DNA of 64,000 nt from NCBI GenBank assembly GCA_047947135.1, contig CP170457.1, positions 2,232,001-2,296,000 of the forward strand. The letters run 5' to 3'. How positions within the stretch are numbered: the first letter of the stretch is position 1; each line of letters begins with the position of its first letter. The position numbers and the translations under genes were made by a program. The DNA comes from Planctobacterium sp047947135. Its GTDB lineage: Bacteria > Pseudomonadota > Gammaproteobacteria > Enterobacterales > Alteromonadaceae. Below, one piece after another: positions 7,998-16,794 of this stretch. The notes below the pieces were generated by a model that was not told the DNA's origin, made no database searches, and worked only from the letters and a program-made list of their open reading frames with translations.

Positions 7998-9369
7998 CAG
8001 CAATCCCATTAGTATTACTAAAAAGATAACATGGCTTGTCACAGTGACCTTTACTGGTCTTATTGCGCTGTTGTTTATCAGTCTCTACTTTTCCATTGCA
8101 CAAGAATTATCAAAAGAACTTGATGAAGACTTACAGGAAGATGTCTTTGAATTTCGTTCCGTGTTGTTGGAAGAAGGACAGCACTTTCTATTGCAACGTC
8201 TGACAATGGAAAGTACAGAACAAGAGTCAGAACAGGAGTTCGTTCGCCTTTATAGCCATTCCGGAGAACTCATCTACAGTAGCCAACTGAATTCCTGGCA
8301 ATCTCTGCCTGAACCAAATTTTGTAGACAATTTACGGGATAACGGAAGGTTAGAAACTCTCTCTTTGGAAGGGAAAGAGTATGAAGTCAGGGTCATTACG
8401 GCAAGGTTAAATGAAAAACTCTTCATTCAAATTGGTGAGTTGTTGGAAACGCACTCCGATATACTGGATATTGTGTCCATAAACAGCGCAATGATGCTCA
8501 TTATTGGTATCCCGGTATCCTTGGTATTGGCTTTCTTTCTGGCTAATCGTCTGGCCTTTAATGTAAAGCAAATCAGTGCCGCTGTAACCGAGATGGGAGC
8601 AGGCGATTTTTCTGTCAGAGTACCAGAGTCAGCGACTGAAGCAGAAACCCAGCAATTGGCTAAAAGTTTTAATCGGATGGCAGAAAAGATTGAATTGCTG
8701 ATTCGGGAAATGCGTGAAATGACCGATAATATTGCTCATGATTTGCGCAGTCCATTGGGTCGCATCCGGGCACTGTCCGAAATGACACTGACGGCTTCAC
8801 CATCCCCATCGGTAATTCAAGAAGCGTTTGAAAATATACTCAATGAATGTGATCGTTTGCTTGGTCTTATTAATATGACATTGGATGTGGCAGAAGTTGA
8901 AGCCGGGATTATCAGAACGGAAAAAAGTCAGGTGGATATTAAATCCATGGTGGCTGATGTTTGCGAGATGTATGAACCAGTTGCTGAACAAAAAAACATA
9001 AAGATTGAAACCGAACTTTGCGATATCCCCTTTATCCATGGCAGTCAGGCCAGTCTGCAAAGGATGGTCGCCAACCTGTTGGATAACGCCATAAAATACA
9101 CACCTGAAAATGGTCAGGTAAAAGTCTTTTTGCAACAAGACAGTGGCGGTTTGCGTATTAACGTGACTGATAGCGGGATCGGTATACCATCCCATGAGCA
9201 ACAACGTGTGTTTGAGCGATTTTTCCGCTGTGATCAGAGTCGCTCACTAGATGGAAGTGGACTGGGACTCAGTTACTCGCGCGCCGTTGCAAGAGCTCAC
9301 GGTGGTGATATTAAATGTAAAAGTGTGCCCAATACAGAAACCGCCTTTACAGTATTCCTTCCCTCTTAA
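7981..9369 (+). CDS. Sensor histidine kinase
   Basis: 462-aa inner-membrane kinase. TM1 is at about 17-38, a periplasmic sensor domain of about 125 residues follows, TM2 is at about 167-189 and a HAMP linker at about 187-240. The HisKA box reads DNIAHDLRSPLGR with phospho-acceptor His253. The HATPase domain has the N box (NLLDNAIKYTP), G1 (DSGIGIP), F box (FERFFRCD) and G2 (GSGLGLS). The periplasmic domain is acidic and has no recognised fold, so the stimulus is unknown. It overlaps the regulator gene by 17 bases. Confidence 0.92.
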   Translation: MSSNVNSNPISITKKITWLVTVTFTGLIALLFISLYFSIAQELSKELDEDLQEDVFEFRSVLLEEGQHFLLQRLTMESTEQESEQEFVRLYSHSGELIYSSQLNSWQSLPEPNFVDNLRDNGRLETLSLEGKEYEVRVITARLNEKLFIQIGELLETHSDILDIVSINSAMMLIIGIPVSLVLAFFLANRLAFNVKQISAAVTEMGAGDFSVRVPESATEAETQQLAKSFNRMAEKIELLIREMREMTDNIAHDLRSPLGRIRALSEMTLTASPSPSVIQEAFENILNECDRLLGLINMTLDVAEVEAGIIRTEKSQVDIKSMVADVCEMYEPVAEQKNIKIETELCDIPFIHGSQASLQRMVANLLDNAIKYTPENGQVKVFLQQDSGGLRINVTDSGIGIPSHEQQRVFERFFRCDQSRSLDGSGLGLSYSRAVARAHGGDIKCKSVPNTETAFTVFLPS

Positions 9370-9449
9370 TCACCATCCAATGTCGCTTTTCCAGATACTT
9401 AATCCTGGGTAAATTGCTTTGGGATAGTAATTGCTGTTTTGTCTAAAGG

Positions 9450-9463
9450 TTACCATTTCGTCA
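9450..9463. promoter_or_regulatory. Weak copy of the shared palindrome before the HD-GYP gene
   Basis: TTACCATTTCGTCA: the left half-site is perfect, the right matches 4 of 6 positions. It lies 112 bases before the HD-GYP start. Listed because intact copies flank the neighbouring genes; on its own it would not be called. Confidence 0.25.
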
Positions 9464-9574
9464 CCTCTATATCAGGTTTAGGTAAGAATCATCTCTTAAT
9501 CTTTAGTCAAGAACGCCTCATGGTTGCAATGACACCATTGCTTAAGTTCACGAATTGCATTTTGGAGATGGCCT

Positions 9575-11200
9575 ATGAACACCGCGACCAGCGCTATTCC
9601 ACACAACAACCTTCGTTGGCAACAAGCGTACCTGACCAAATTTAAACACTCTATTAAAACTCGAATGAGTTTCGCGATAGGAATAATTGTGATCACATTT
9701 TGCACATTATTCAGCTTGCTCATGGTGGCTGAATTTAAACGCTTCAACAGCGAATATGCCTTGCATGAAGGACGCCTGTTTGCTGACAGTCTCGCCGCTG
9801 TTATTGCCGAACCATTGGCTGTACGAGATGTTGCAAAGATCCAATCTATTATTCAAGGATTTCTGGAAGTTCGTGGTCAGCAAGATGTGGAGCTGAATAT
9901 TATTACACTGGATGAACCAGGGCGTTCCTCGCGTGTAATAGCCAGTAATAATCCGGATAACCTTGAGGATACGGATGCAGATGAACATGCATTGATTGAG
10001 GCGGCAGTTGCCAGCCGTGAGGTTTTAATGGAATTGGACATAGAGGACGGTGATGATGAGGAAGATGAACTTCAAAGGGAAGTGTTATATAAGCAGAGCT
10101 TAACACCGGGTCACCCTGACTTCCATTTTGAGCCGGGTTATCAAATTATCGATATTTTTGTACCTGTATTTTTTCAGCAGCAGGGTATTGGTGCCATTAA
10201 TATCAAACTATCACTCAAAAGTATGGAGTTAACTCTTGGCGGTATTTATATACATATGATGCTTGGCTTATTTTGCATGGTGCTACTGATACTTTCCAGC
10301 ATAGCCTTTATCAGTAACAGAAACTTGGTGTTGCCACTCCAAAAGCTGAGTATGCATATGCATTTATTTGGTATTAAGCGACTGAACAAGCCCAGCAATC
10401 TGGCCGCCAGAAAAGACGAGTGGGGCTTTATTGCCAAACAGTTTAATTTGATGCGCTCTCGCATAGAACAGGCTGAAGCTGTGACTATGAAGTATCAGGA
10501 ACATTTACAGGAAATGGTAGAAGTAAGGACACAGCAATTGATGCAAACCCAGGACGTTACATTTATGTCGATTGGTGCGCTGGCCGAAACCCGCGATCCT
10601 GAAACTGGCGGGCATATCAAACGCACTCAGACATACGTCAAGACATTAGCAGAGGCGTTGCGCACTCACCCCAGATTTCAGTCATTCTTATCTCAGGACA
10701 ACATTGAGCAAATGTACAAGTCAGCGCCACTACATGACATTGGAAAGGTAGGTATTCCTGACAGCATCTTGCTTAAACCTGGAAAGTTAAATGATGATGA
10801 GTTTGAAATCATGAAAACCCACACAACCCTGGGTGGAGATGCACTCGCCGCAGCAGAGCAGCAACTTGGCTCTAACTCCTTCTTAAGATTTGCTAAGGAG
10901 ATAGCCTATTACCATCAGGAAAAATGGGACGGCAGTGGCTACCCTAAAGGGTTGACAGGTGAAGAGATACCCGTGTCAGCTCGTCTAATGGCTGTGGCAG
11001 ATGTATACGATGCTTTAATCAGCCGCCGTTGCTATAAACCTCCGTTTTCTCATCAACGAGCGGTCAGTATTATTAAAGAAGGCAAGGGCACACACTTTGA
11101 TCCAGATATGGTGGAGGCATTTGTTGAGATTGCCGAGTCTTTTAGGCAAATAGCGCTGACTTATTGTGAATCGGATGAGGAACATGCTGCGCTGATGTAA
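9575..11200 (+). CDS. Membrane HD-GYP phosphodiesterase with HAMP domain
   Basis: 541-aa inner-membrane protein predicted to hydrolyse cyclic di-GMP. TM1 is at about 32-52, a periplasmic domain follows with an acidic loop (EDGDDEEDE, about 157-165), TM2 is at about 226-248, then HAMP and a short coiled coil (295-325). The HD-GYP domain (about 327-530) keeps the HD pair (LHDIGKVGIPDS, His387-Asp388), His447 in YHQEKWDGSGYPKGL, the GYP triplet (455-457) and DVYDAL. All catalytic signatures are intact. It lies between a two-component system and an outer-membrane barrel, so it may link the sensed signal to c-di-GMP level. Confidence 0.88.
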   Translation: MNTATSAIPHNNLRWQQAYLTKFKHSIKTRMSFAIGIIVITFCTLFSLLMVAEFKRFNSEYALHEGRLFADSLAAVIAEPLAVRDVAKIQSIIQGFLEVRGQQDVELNIITLDEPGRSSRVIASNNPDNLEDTDADEHALIEAAVASREVLMELDIEDGDDEEDELQREVLYKQSLTPGHPDFHFEPGYQIIDIFVPVFFQQQGIGAINIKLSLKSMELTLGGIYIHMMLGLFCMVLLILSSIAFISNRNLVLPLQKLSMHMHLFGIKRLNKPSNLAARKDEWGFIAKQFNLMRSRIEQAEAVTMKYQEHLQEMVEVRTQQLMQTQDVTFMSIGALAETRDPETGGHIKRTQTYVKTLAEALRTHPRFQSFLSQDNIEQMYKSAPLHDIGKVGIPDSILLKPGKLNDDEFEIMKTHTTLGGDALAAAEQQLGSNSFLRFAKEIAYYHQEKWDGSGYPKGLTGEEIPVSARLMAVADVYDALISRRCYKPPFSHQRAVSIIKEGKGTHFDPDMVEAFVEIAESFRQIALTYCESDEEHAALM

Positions 11201-11225
11201 TGATGTATTCCAGTGCTTGCCAGTA

Positions 11226-11239
11226 TTACCATTTGATAA
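11226..11239. promoter_or_regulatory. Shared palindrome, copy before the LbtU-like gene
   Basis: TTACCATTTGATAA, one mismatch from perfect dyad symmetry. It lies 73-86 bases before the preferred start of the outer-membrane barrel gene. Same motif as at 7247 and 12445. Confidence 0.5.
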
Positions 11240-11311
11240 GGAGAAGTAATTAAACTGGCGGGCATTGAAAAAACTAACCATTATTGATCTAACTCATGAT
11301 TGGACACAGCT

Positions 11312-12421
11312 ATGGTTTCGCGAATCCTTTTTTTCCTATTGACGATTTCAGTAACAGGCTTGTGTGTAGCTCAGAAACCAGAAGATGAACAGGAGGAAGA
11401 GTTAGCTTCCGAAGAACCCGCTGGCATTGAGCAGGCAGGAACTCAATTCTATCGGTCTCCTGAGGAGAGACGTGAAGCAGGATTAGGAACACAAATTACT
11501 GATTGGCTCAAAGTCTCAGGACTGATTGAACTGGAACGTGAACAAGCAACATTCCGACTTATTGATGGTGTTGAGTTTACTGAAAAAGAACCGCTATCTA
11601 AAAATATCCAACTTGCGCTTGATTTAACTATTTCTGAAGATTTGGAAGCCGAAGTCGTATTGGAAGTGGAGAAAACCGATTTCACCCGCAGTATAGTTGA
11701 TGAAGCCGCGATTACCTGGGATATAGATGAGTGGAGTATCTCAGCAGGAATGATGTCACCCTCGTTTGGCGAGTATTACAGTCATCTGATTGTTGGACCA
11801 TTACTGGAATTCGGTGAAACTCGTGCAGCAACACTCAGTGTGGATTATGGTTTATCAGACAATTGGGAAATCGGGGCCTTTATATTTCGCGGGCAAAAAG
11901 GGACGCAGACAAATTCAGGAAACATTGACTGGGGCTTAATGACTGAGTGGGTCAATGAAGATGAATCTATGCGCTTTGGATTAAGTTATCTGTCGGATCT
12001 GGCTGAAAGCGACGAGAATTTATTGCAGGAGTACGAATTCTACCAACAATCTGTAGATGCGATATCTGCCTATGGATTTTGGGGCTTTGAACAGTTTGAA
12101 ATTACCCTGGAAATGGTCAGTGCATTGAAGGCTTTCCAAGAATTCGATGCACAACAAAACAAACCCAAAGCATACAATGCCGAATTGGCATATTACCCAT
12201 CTGAAAACTTACAACTCGCTATTCGCTATGAAATTAGTCGAGAATTAATTGACAGCCCTCATACCAGAATCGGTATGGGGGTTCGCTGGTTGGCTTTTCC
12301 TCAAATGAGTATTGGTATTGATTATTTGTACGGAGAATATAACCAGATAATTGAAGATGAAGAAGAAGTACCGATTGACCACGAACATGTTTTGGCTGCA
12401 CAAATAAGCATCGAGTTTTAA
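11312..12421 (+). CDS. LbtU-like outer-membrane beta-barrel protein
   Basis: 369-aa outer-membrane protein. I prefer ATG 11312 over an in-frame TTG at 11300 because the protein then starts with a signal peptide (MVSRILFFLLTISVTGLCVA). An acidic segment (DEQEEELASEEPAG) follows, and the remainder consists of alternating amphipathic strands ending in an aromatic C-terminus (ISIEF), as expected for barrel insertion. Strand pattern and the WSISAGMMSPSFGEYYSHLI segment resemble LbtU-type siderophore porins, though substrate is not established. A palindrome at 11226-11239 precedes it, separating it from the HD-GYP gene, so it probably has its own promoter. Confidence 0.65.
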   Translation: MVSRILFFLLTISVTGLCVAQKPEDEQEEELASEEPAGIEQAGTQFYRSPEERREAGLGTQITDWLKVSGLIELEREQATFRLIDGVEFTEKEPLSKNIQLALDLTISEDLEAEVVLEVEKTDFTRSIVDEAAITWDIDEWSISAGMMSPSFGEYYSHLIVGPLLEFGETRAATLSVDYGLSDNWEIGAFIFRGQKGTQTNSGNIDWGLMTEWVNEDESMRFGLSYLSDLAESDENLLQEYEFYQQSVDAISAYGFWGFEQFEITLEMVSALKAFQEFDAQQNKPKAYNAELAYYPSENLQLAIRYEISRELIDSPHTRIGMGVRWLAFPQMSIGIDYLYGEYNQIIEDEEEVPIDHEHVLAAQISIEF

Positions 12422-12444
12422 TCCCCCTTATATCCTGTTTAATA

Positions 12445-12458
12445 TTACCAATTGGTAA
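12445..12458. promoter_or_regulatory. Shared palindrome, perfect copy before the lipoprotein gene
   Basis: TTACCAATTGGTAA, perfect 14-bp dyad, 76-89 bases before the lipoprotein start and downstream of the barrel gene. The best-conserved copy of the motif also seen at 7247 and 11226. Confidence 0.55.
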
Positions 12459-12533
12459 GCCTGTTATCAGGTTCCCGTGAGACTCGCCTCATATTCTTAA
12501 AAAGCTATTAGCTTAACCATTGAGGCATTAATC

Positions 12534-14075
12534 ATGATTTACAATAAAAACCAATCTAAAGCATTGAACAACAGGGTATTAACGCCAGTATTTTGGGCAG
12601 TAGGACTGGCACTATTAACCGCATGTGGTGATAGTAATCTGACCCTACCGACACCACCAGCGGTGCCAGAAGTCACCGATACCACAGACAACAGTGATTC
12701 CACCGAAGATGAAACGACCGAAGAGAGCCTGGTAGAGGATGCAAAAGTGTTGATTGAGCACAATGCCGCTGATGAAGATACTGGGTTTCAGGGATTTGCT
12801 GATGGTGAGCCCTGGAATGCATTAACTATTACTGGTCCTGACGACGTGGCTATTATTTCTATCGATACAGCCGGTGGATTTCTGGATTTTGGGGTGACCG
12901 AACTGTTTTTTGAAACGAATGAGCCTGAAAATGCTGAAGTACCTATCAGCGACGTATTGCAGCGGTTACCTCAAGGTGAGTATCAAGCAAGTGCGGTCAT
13001 AATTGATGAAGAAGAAGCGGTTCGAAGCGCTGAATTTACTCATACGATCCCAGTTGGTGCGGAGATTACTTCACCACAAGAGGATGCAAAGGGGCTGGAT
13101 GCGAGTAATCTGCTGATCGCCTGGGAACCTTCAACCAGCGATTTAGATGGGAATCTAATAAACATTGTGGGATATCAGATAATTGTTGAAAAGGCAGATT
13201 ATACACCTGAGTTTCCATCCGGATTTGCTGAGCCTGTGCTCAGTGTCTACATGCCGGCGGATGCCAGAATGTTGATTGCACCAGAAGAATTTATGGAAAC
13301 TGACGAGTGTTATGAGATGGAGATTCTCAGTATAGAGGAGAGTGGTAATCAGACTATTACTGCTGTGGAGTTTGAAACGGGGGAAGGTTGCGATAGGGAA
13401 GAAGCCGCTGAAGATGAAACGCCGCAAATGCGTGATGCGAAAATACTTATTGAGCATAATGCTACAGACGAAGATACTGGATTTCAGGGATTTGCAGACG
13501 GCGACCCATGGAATAGTCTGGTTATCGATGGCCCTGATGGACAATCCATACTCAATGCTACTGCTGAGGGAGGTTTGTTTAATTTTGGTTTAACCGAATT
13601 ATTTTTCGAAACCTCTGAGCCAGAAAATTCTGAAGTGGCGATATCTGAAGTATTGGCCAGAATGCCGGAAGGAATCTACAGTTTTACTGCAGATGTGATT
13701 GATACTGGCATGAGTACGATAACTGCAGAGTTTTCACATGCCATTCCTCAAGGGCCGGAGATTACTACTCCAGAGCAGGAGCAGGTTGTTCCCATCGGAA
13801 CATTAGTGATCAGTTGGGAACCTGTTGCACAAGACCTGAATGGCAACTCGGTAACCATAGTCGGCTATCAGGTTATTGTGGAAGCGGATGAAGACCCTGA
13901 GTATCCACAAGGGTTTTACACCCCGTTTTTCAGCGTGTACCTGCCTGCTAGCGCAACCACGGTAACTCTACCAGACGGCTTTCTACAGTTAGAAACGAGC
14001 TATAAGACGGAAGTGTTTGCAATCGAAGCTTCGGGTAATCAGACTCTGACGGCGGTCGAGTTTGAAACGCAATAA
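12534..14075 (+). CDS. Acidic surface lipoprotein with two tandem homologous domains
   Basis: 513-aa lipoprotein of unknown function. The lipobox LLTAC places the lipidated Cys at residue 31, followed by Asp, a Pro/Thr/Asp/Glu-rich linker, and two tandem copies of a domain of about 215 residues (about 69-285 and 300-513). Each copy opens with DAKxLIEHNAxDEDTGFQGF and ends with ESGNQTxTAVEFET. The second half of each copy (ITSP...WEPS...GYQIIVE) resembles a fibronectin-III-like beta sandwich. The copies have diverged at DNA level, so the duplication is old. The perfect palindrome at 12445-12458 sits before it. A partner role for the adjacent outer-membrane barrel is an inference. Confidence 0.75.
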   Translation: MIYNKNQSKALNNRVLTPVFWAVGLALLTACGDSNLTLPTPPAVPEVTDTTDNSDSTEDETTEESLVEDAKVLIEHNAADEDTGFQGFADGEPWNALTITGPDDVAIISIDTAGGFLDFGVTELFFETNEPENAEVPISDVLQRLPQGEYQASAVIIDEEEAVRSAEFTHTIPVGAEITSPQEDAKGLDASNLLIAWEPSTSDLDGNLINIVGYQIIVEKADYTPEFPSGFAEPVLSVYMPADARMLIAPEEFMETDECYEMEILSIEESGNQTITAVEFETGEGCDREEAAEDETPQMRDAKILIEHNATDEDTGFQGFADGDPWNSLVIDGPDGQSILNATAEGGLFNFGLTELFFETSEPENSEVAISEVLARMPEGIYSFTADVIDTGMSTITAEFSHAIPQGPEITTPEQEQVVPIGTLVISWEPVAQDLNGNSVTIVGYQVIVEADEDPEYPQGFYTPFFSVYLPASATTVTLPDGFLQLETSYKTEVFAIEASGNQTLTAVEFETQ

Positions 14076-14082
14076 CGATTTA

Positions 14083-14113
14083 AAGAGCCGATGTCTCTTG
14101 AGGCTCGGCTCTT
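14083..14113. terminator. Hairpin between convergent genes
   Basis: Inverted repeat AAGAGCCGA / TCGGCTCTT (9 bp, 13-base loop) just after the lipoprotein stop and before the stop of the leftward response regulator gene. There is no U-tract on the plus strand, so efficiency is doubtful, but placement fits a bidirectional terminator. Confidence 0.5.
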
Positions 14114-14130
14114 ATGATTGATACAAAGAC

Positions 14131-15702
14131 CTAAGCAATCTCTTTAAGTTCATTGTCTGGAGGCACGGACGCGTCTTCCAGGTCTTCCAGGCCAATGCTC
14201 CAGTACTGTTGCAGATGCAGCGCTTTCATTATCTTAGCCATTTTTAATCTGGAGGCATTGTCCAGACCGTATCGTTTGTGACAGATGTAATATTTTTTGA
14301 GGGCGCGATAGAGTCTTCCAGACTTACTATGATGCTCAGCAAGTTGTTTAAAACGGTCGGCAAGTTGCTGCTTGTCGAGCGTCGCTTCCATTGCATCCTT
14401 GTAAACTATTTCATGTGAGATAAGCTCTGGGCACATTTCCATGCGCGAAACGTTTCTATCCAAAATCTTTTGGATTTCCCAGGACTGCTCTTCACGTTTC
14501 AACTTCTGTGAGACAAACAGCAAAATATTTAGCTGTGTTACATCCAGTTGATGACGATACATGTAGAGCTTTTCGAATGAGGCATTAACCTCTTTACCTT
14601 GTAAAAGTGCCGTGCCTAGCAGTATAAATGGCTTGTATATATTGTATTGAAACGACCCTTTCCCCCATGTGTTATTGGCAATCAGATCAACCATGGCGTT
14701 ATTGATGGAAGAACTGCTTTGACCGCCACAATCCCCTGTGAGAAGTGCCAATGAATAACATTTTAGCTGTGTCAAACTGAGGATATTGCGAAGATCGTAA
14801 CCTTCCGACCGGATGTCCAGTTTACTCTCTATGTACTCGATAGCTTTCTTCAGCCCTTGTGCCTTTAGCATCAGCAGCGCTTCGGTTTCCATTTCATTTG
14901 GATGCAGAGCATTCTCGGTCAGGCTTTTAAAATGTTGCAGGGCTTGCTCAATTTCGCCTTCCATCACGGCGTGATAGGTTTGGTAATAGGTACAACCTTT
15001 ATCTAAAACTCCCTCAAGGAGAGCTTCTTCCATAGTCTCCTGATAGCGTTCTTTTTGTCCAGTTGAAGAGGTAATAAAAAGTTGTTCACGATACTTGTCT
15101 GCAGGATAGTTAATTCTTTCTGACACATCCCAGGCGAGGTCGGGTCTTCTGCCTTGTAACAGTAATTTGATTTTTAACTCAAGTAATTCATCACGGTGAA
15201 TATCATCGAATTCCTTGATATTAAGTTCTGACATTTTGCTAATAATAAGACTGGCGGGAATGTGATTGAGGTTTTTAAGCATATCCTGGAAGACATCCAG
15301 AGATTGAATAGTCGAAGACACCACATTTGCTACCATTTGGTAGTTAATGGGGGTTTCCCAGATTTCCGTTCGCAAGTGTCGAAATATGGGAGTTGAGCAA
15401 ATCTCTTCAGCATTCTCGGCTAATAAAACAAACTTGCTCCATCTGGGTACCAGATTGGTTCGGGTCAGGTAGCGGACCAAATCTGCGCCACCAAGACTGT
15501 AATCCAGATCTTCTCGTACAAAGATTAAATCGTATTTAAAGGCAAGTTCTCGGCCAACCAAATCACGGCCATCACGCATCAAATCAACCTGGCTTTGACC
15601 TTTTGTGCCAAGCATTGTTTTTAGCTTGCTTCGAGCCGTGATATTTTGATCAACAATTAGTATTTTTAATTGTCTTTCATATTTATCAGAAACCATACTC
15701 AC
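14131..15702 (-). CDS. Response regulator with TPR-like repeats
   Basis: 523-aa cytosolic protein. The N-terminal receiver-like domain (about 12-135) begins LKILIVDQNITARSKLK and is followed by about 350 residues of helical TPR-like repeats, with no DNA-binding or enzymatic output domain. The position normally holding the phospho-acceptor Asp reads DLIFVRED, with Arg63 where the Asp is expected and acidic residues just after, so phosphorylation may be lost or shifted. Proteins of this architecture occur in Vibrio and Alteromonadales, probably acting through protein-protein contacts. It is transcribed away from the small gene at 15946-16137 with about 240 bases between. Confidence 0.75.
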   Translation of the reverse strand: MSMVSDKYERQLKILIVDQNITARSKLKTMLGTKGQSQVDLMRDGRDLVGRELAFKYDLIFVREDLDYSLGGADLVRYLTRTNLVPRWSKFVLLAENAEEICSTPIFRHLRTEIWETPINYQMVANVVSSTIQSLDVFQDMLKNLNHIPASLIISKMSELNIKEFDDIHRDELLELKIKLLLQGRRPDLAWDVSERINYPADKYREQLFITSSTGQKERYQETMEEALLEGVLDKGCTYYQTYHAVMEGEIEQALQHFKSLTENALHPNEMETEALLMLKAQGLKKAIEYIESKLDIRSEGYDLRNILSLTQLKCYSLALLTGDCGGQSSSSINNAMVDLIANNTWGKGSFQYNIYKPFILLGTALLQGKEVNASFEKLYMYRHQLDVTQLNILLFVSQKLKREEQSWEIQKILDRNVSRMEMCPELISHEIVYKDAMEATLDKQQLADRFKQLAEHHSKSGRLYRALKKYYICHKRYGLDNASRLKMAKIMKALHLQQYWSIGLEDLEDASVPPDNELKEIA

Positions 15703-15852
15703 ACCTTAGAGTTCCGTGAAATAAGTTGATGCAATTCACTACACTTGTAGCATTAACTTTATGCGTCACTCTAAATACTAGTGTAGACGAAATATTGAGT
15801 TGTATGTCGAATCCCAAAGATTTGTACGAAGTTTCTTACTTTTTTATAGTTC

Positions 15853-15870
15853 CGGGGAATTAAATCCCCG
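15853..15870. repeat. Short GC-rich hairpin in an AT-rich spacer
   Basis: CGGGGA / TCCCCG with a 6-base loop, between the TPR response regulator gene and the small gene. No U-tract follows on either strand, so I do not call it a terminator. Confidence 0.35.
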
Positions 15871-15906
15871 CCAATATTAAATTTGTTTAAATATTAATAA
15901 TTGAGG

Positions 15907-15952
15907 AAAAATAAATTACCCTTAAGGGGAGTAGTGATTCTTAATTTATTTT
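15907..15952 (-). terminator. AT-rich terminator-like stem overlapping the stop of the small gene
   Basis: A 12-bp A/T stem (AAAAATAAATTA with its complement) includes the TAA stop of the small leftward gene and encloses a CCCTTAAGGG palindrome. On the minus strand the distal arm ends in a run of T, as in an intrinsic terminator with a weak stem. Confidence 0.4.
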
Positions 15953-16137
15953 TCGTTTTCCTGCAGTGTTGATTCAAGTTCATCCAGCAAATTCATTAAA
16001 TCTTCATGAAGTGATTTAAGTGAAGTAGCAGAACTCTGAGGGCGATAAACTTTTCGGCGGTGCGGCGATTGGGCGATTAAACGCATATCGCCACGCTTCA
16101 ATGCTGGCGCGGGCAAAGTAATGTTTTGGTTGCTCAT
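15946..16137 (-). CDS. Small protein of unknown function
   Basis: 63-aa protein. I prefer ATG 16137 over an upstream in-frame start at 16173 because GGAGAGAGTAT precedes it and the extra 12 residues overlap the likely leader. The N-terminal half is basic (KRGDMRLIAQSPHRRKVYRP), with a Ser-rich middle and an acidic amphipathic helix at the C-terminus (HEDLMNLLDELESTL). This could be a nucleic-acid or protein-binding adaptor; no family is recognised. It stands alone between two gene-poor stretches. Confidence 0.55.
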   Translation of the reverse strand: MSNQNITLPAPALKRGDMRLIAQSPHRRKVYRPQSSATSLKSLHEDLMNLLDELESTLQENEK

Positions 16138-16794
16138 TTTAGATACTCTCTCCGCTGAGAAGAGGTCTGCCACTCAGCGTGCGTAAAGTGCAAATGAAAG
16201 AGAGAGAGGCTTATTTTTATTATTATTCGAAGTTGACCCCTACCTCGTGCCTCTCACAATTCGATAAACGAATTATGCCAATTAGAAAGAAAGTATTGTG
16301 CCAATCCTGCATAATCACAATTAATCCTTATAAAACAAACATATAAGATATTTCGATTTGAAAGCGTTGATCTGGAACAACTGTGCTTTGCAGCATCACA
16401 GTGCATAGCTGCACTGTGATGCTGCAAAGCGGTACAACACAGATTAACAGCCCCGGATAAGAAGAAAACAGGATTTCAATTTATTGCAATTGCTAGTTTT
16501 AGCACGCTACTGACAATATTCACTGCTGGCCACTACTGAGCTGTATTACATTATTTGCAGCAGGAATTAATGGCGGTGATAATTTCGTGATTTTCCACTT
16601 CGTGTTAATTTGAGATTGCACAAAACAATTTACCTGTTTTCATGATGTGACCGACAACATGTATTTTACCCGAGATGCCAATTGATATTGAACGGGGTTT
16701 TACTTTTAAGCTTATAGGTTGTCTGGCATAGTAAATCTCAAATTGAAAATTAGGAACAAGCCTAATCGATGAAATTCTCCATCGTCAGTCAAGT
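16138..16794. other. Gene-poor region, 657 bases
   Basis: No credible coding sequence on either strand. It holds the leader of the small gene (purine-rich GAGAGAGAGG tract near 16200), a perfect inverted repeat at 16385-16430, and AT-rich sequence before the deacetylase gene. An unannotated small RNA is possible but nothing in the sequence proves one. Confidence 0.5.
16385..16430. repeat. Perfect 21-bp inverted repeat with a 4-base loop
   Basis: Left arm 16385-16405 and right arm 16410-16430 are exact reverse complements around TAGC. The arms contain GCTTTGCAGC at the outer end. No U-tract follows on either strand (GGTACAAC rightward, ACAGTTGTTC leftward), so it is not a standard terminator. 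It could be a dispersed palindromic element or a cruciform or RNA hairpin. Confidence 0.85.

Noticed and set aside
9439..9645. 68-codon open frame before the HD-GYP gene
   Set aside because: Overlaps the HD-GYP start in another frame, crosses the weak operator-like site, and looks non-coding.
15331..15342. TACCATTTGGTA, a core of the shared palindrome, inside the TPR response regulator gene
   Set aside because: It is within coding sequence (NYQMV) and lacks the outer TT/AA bases, so it is probably coincidental.
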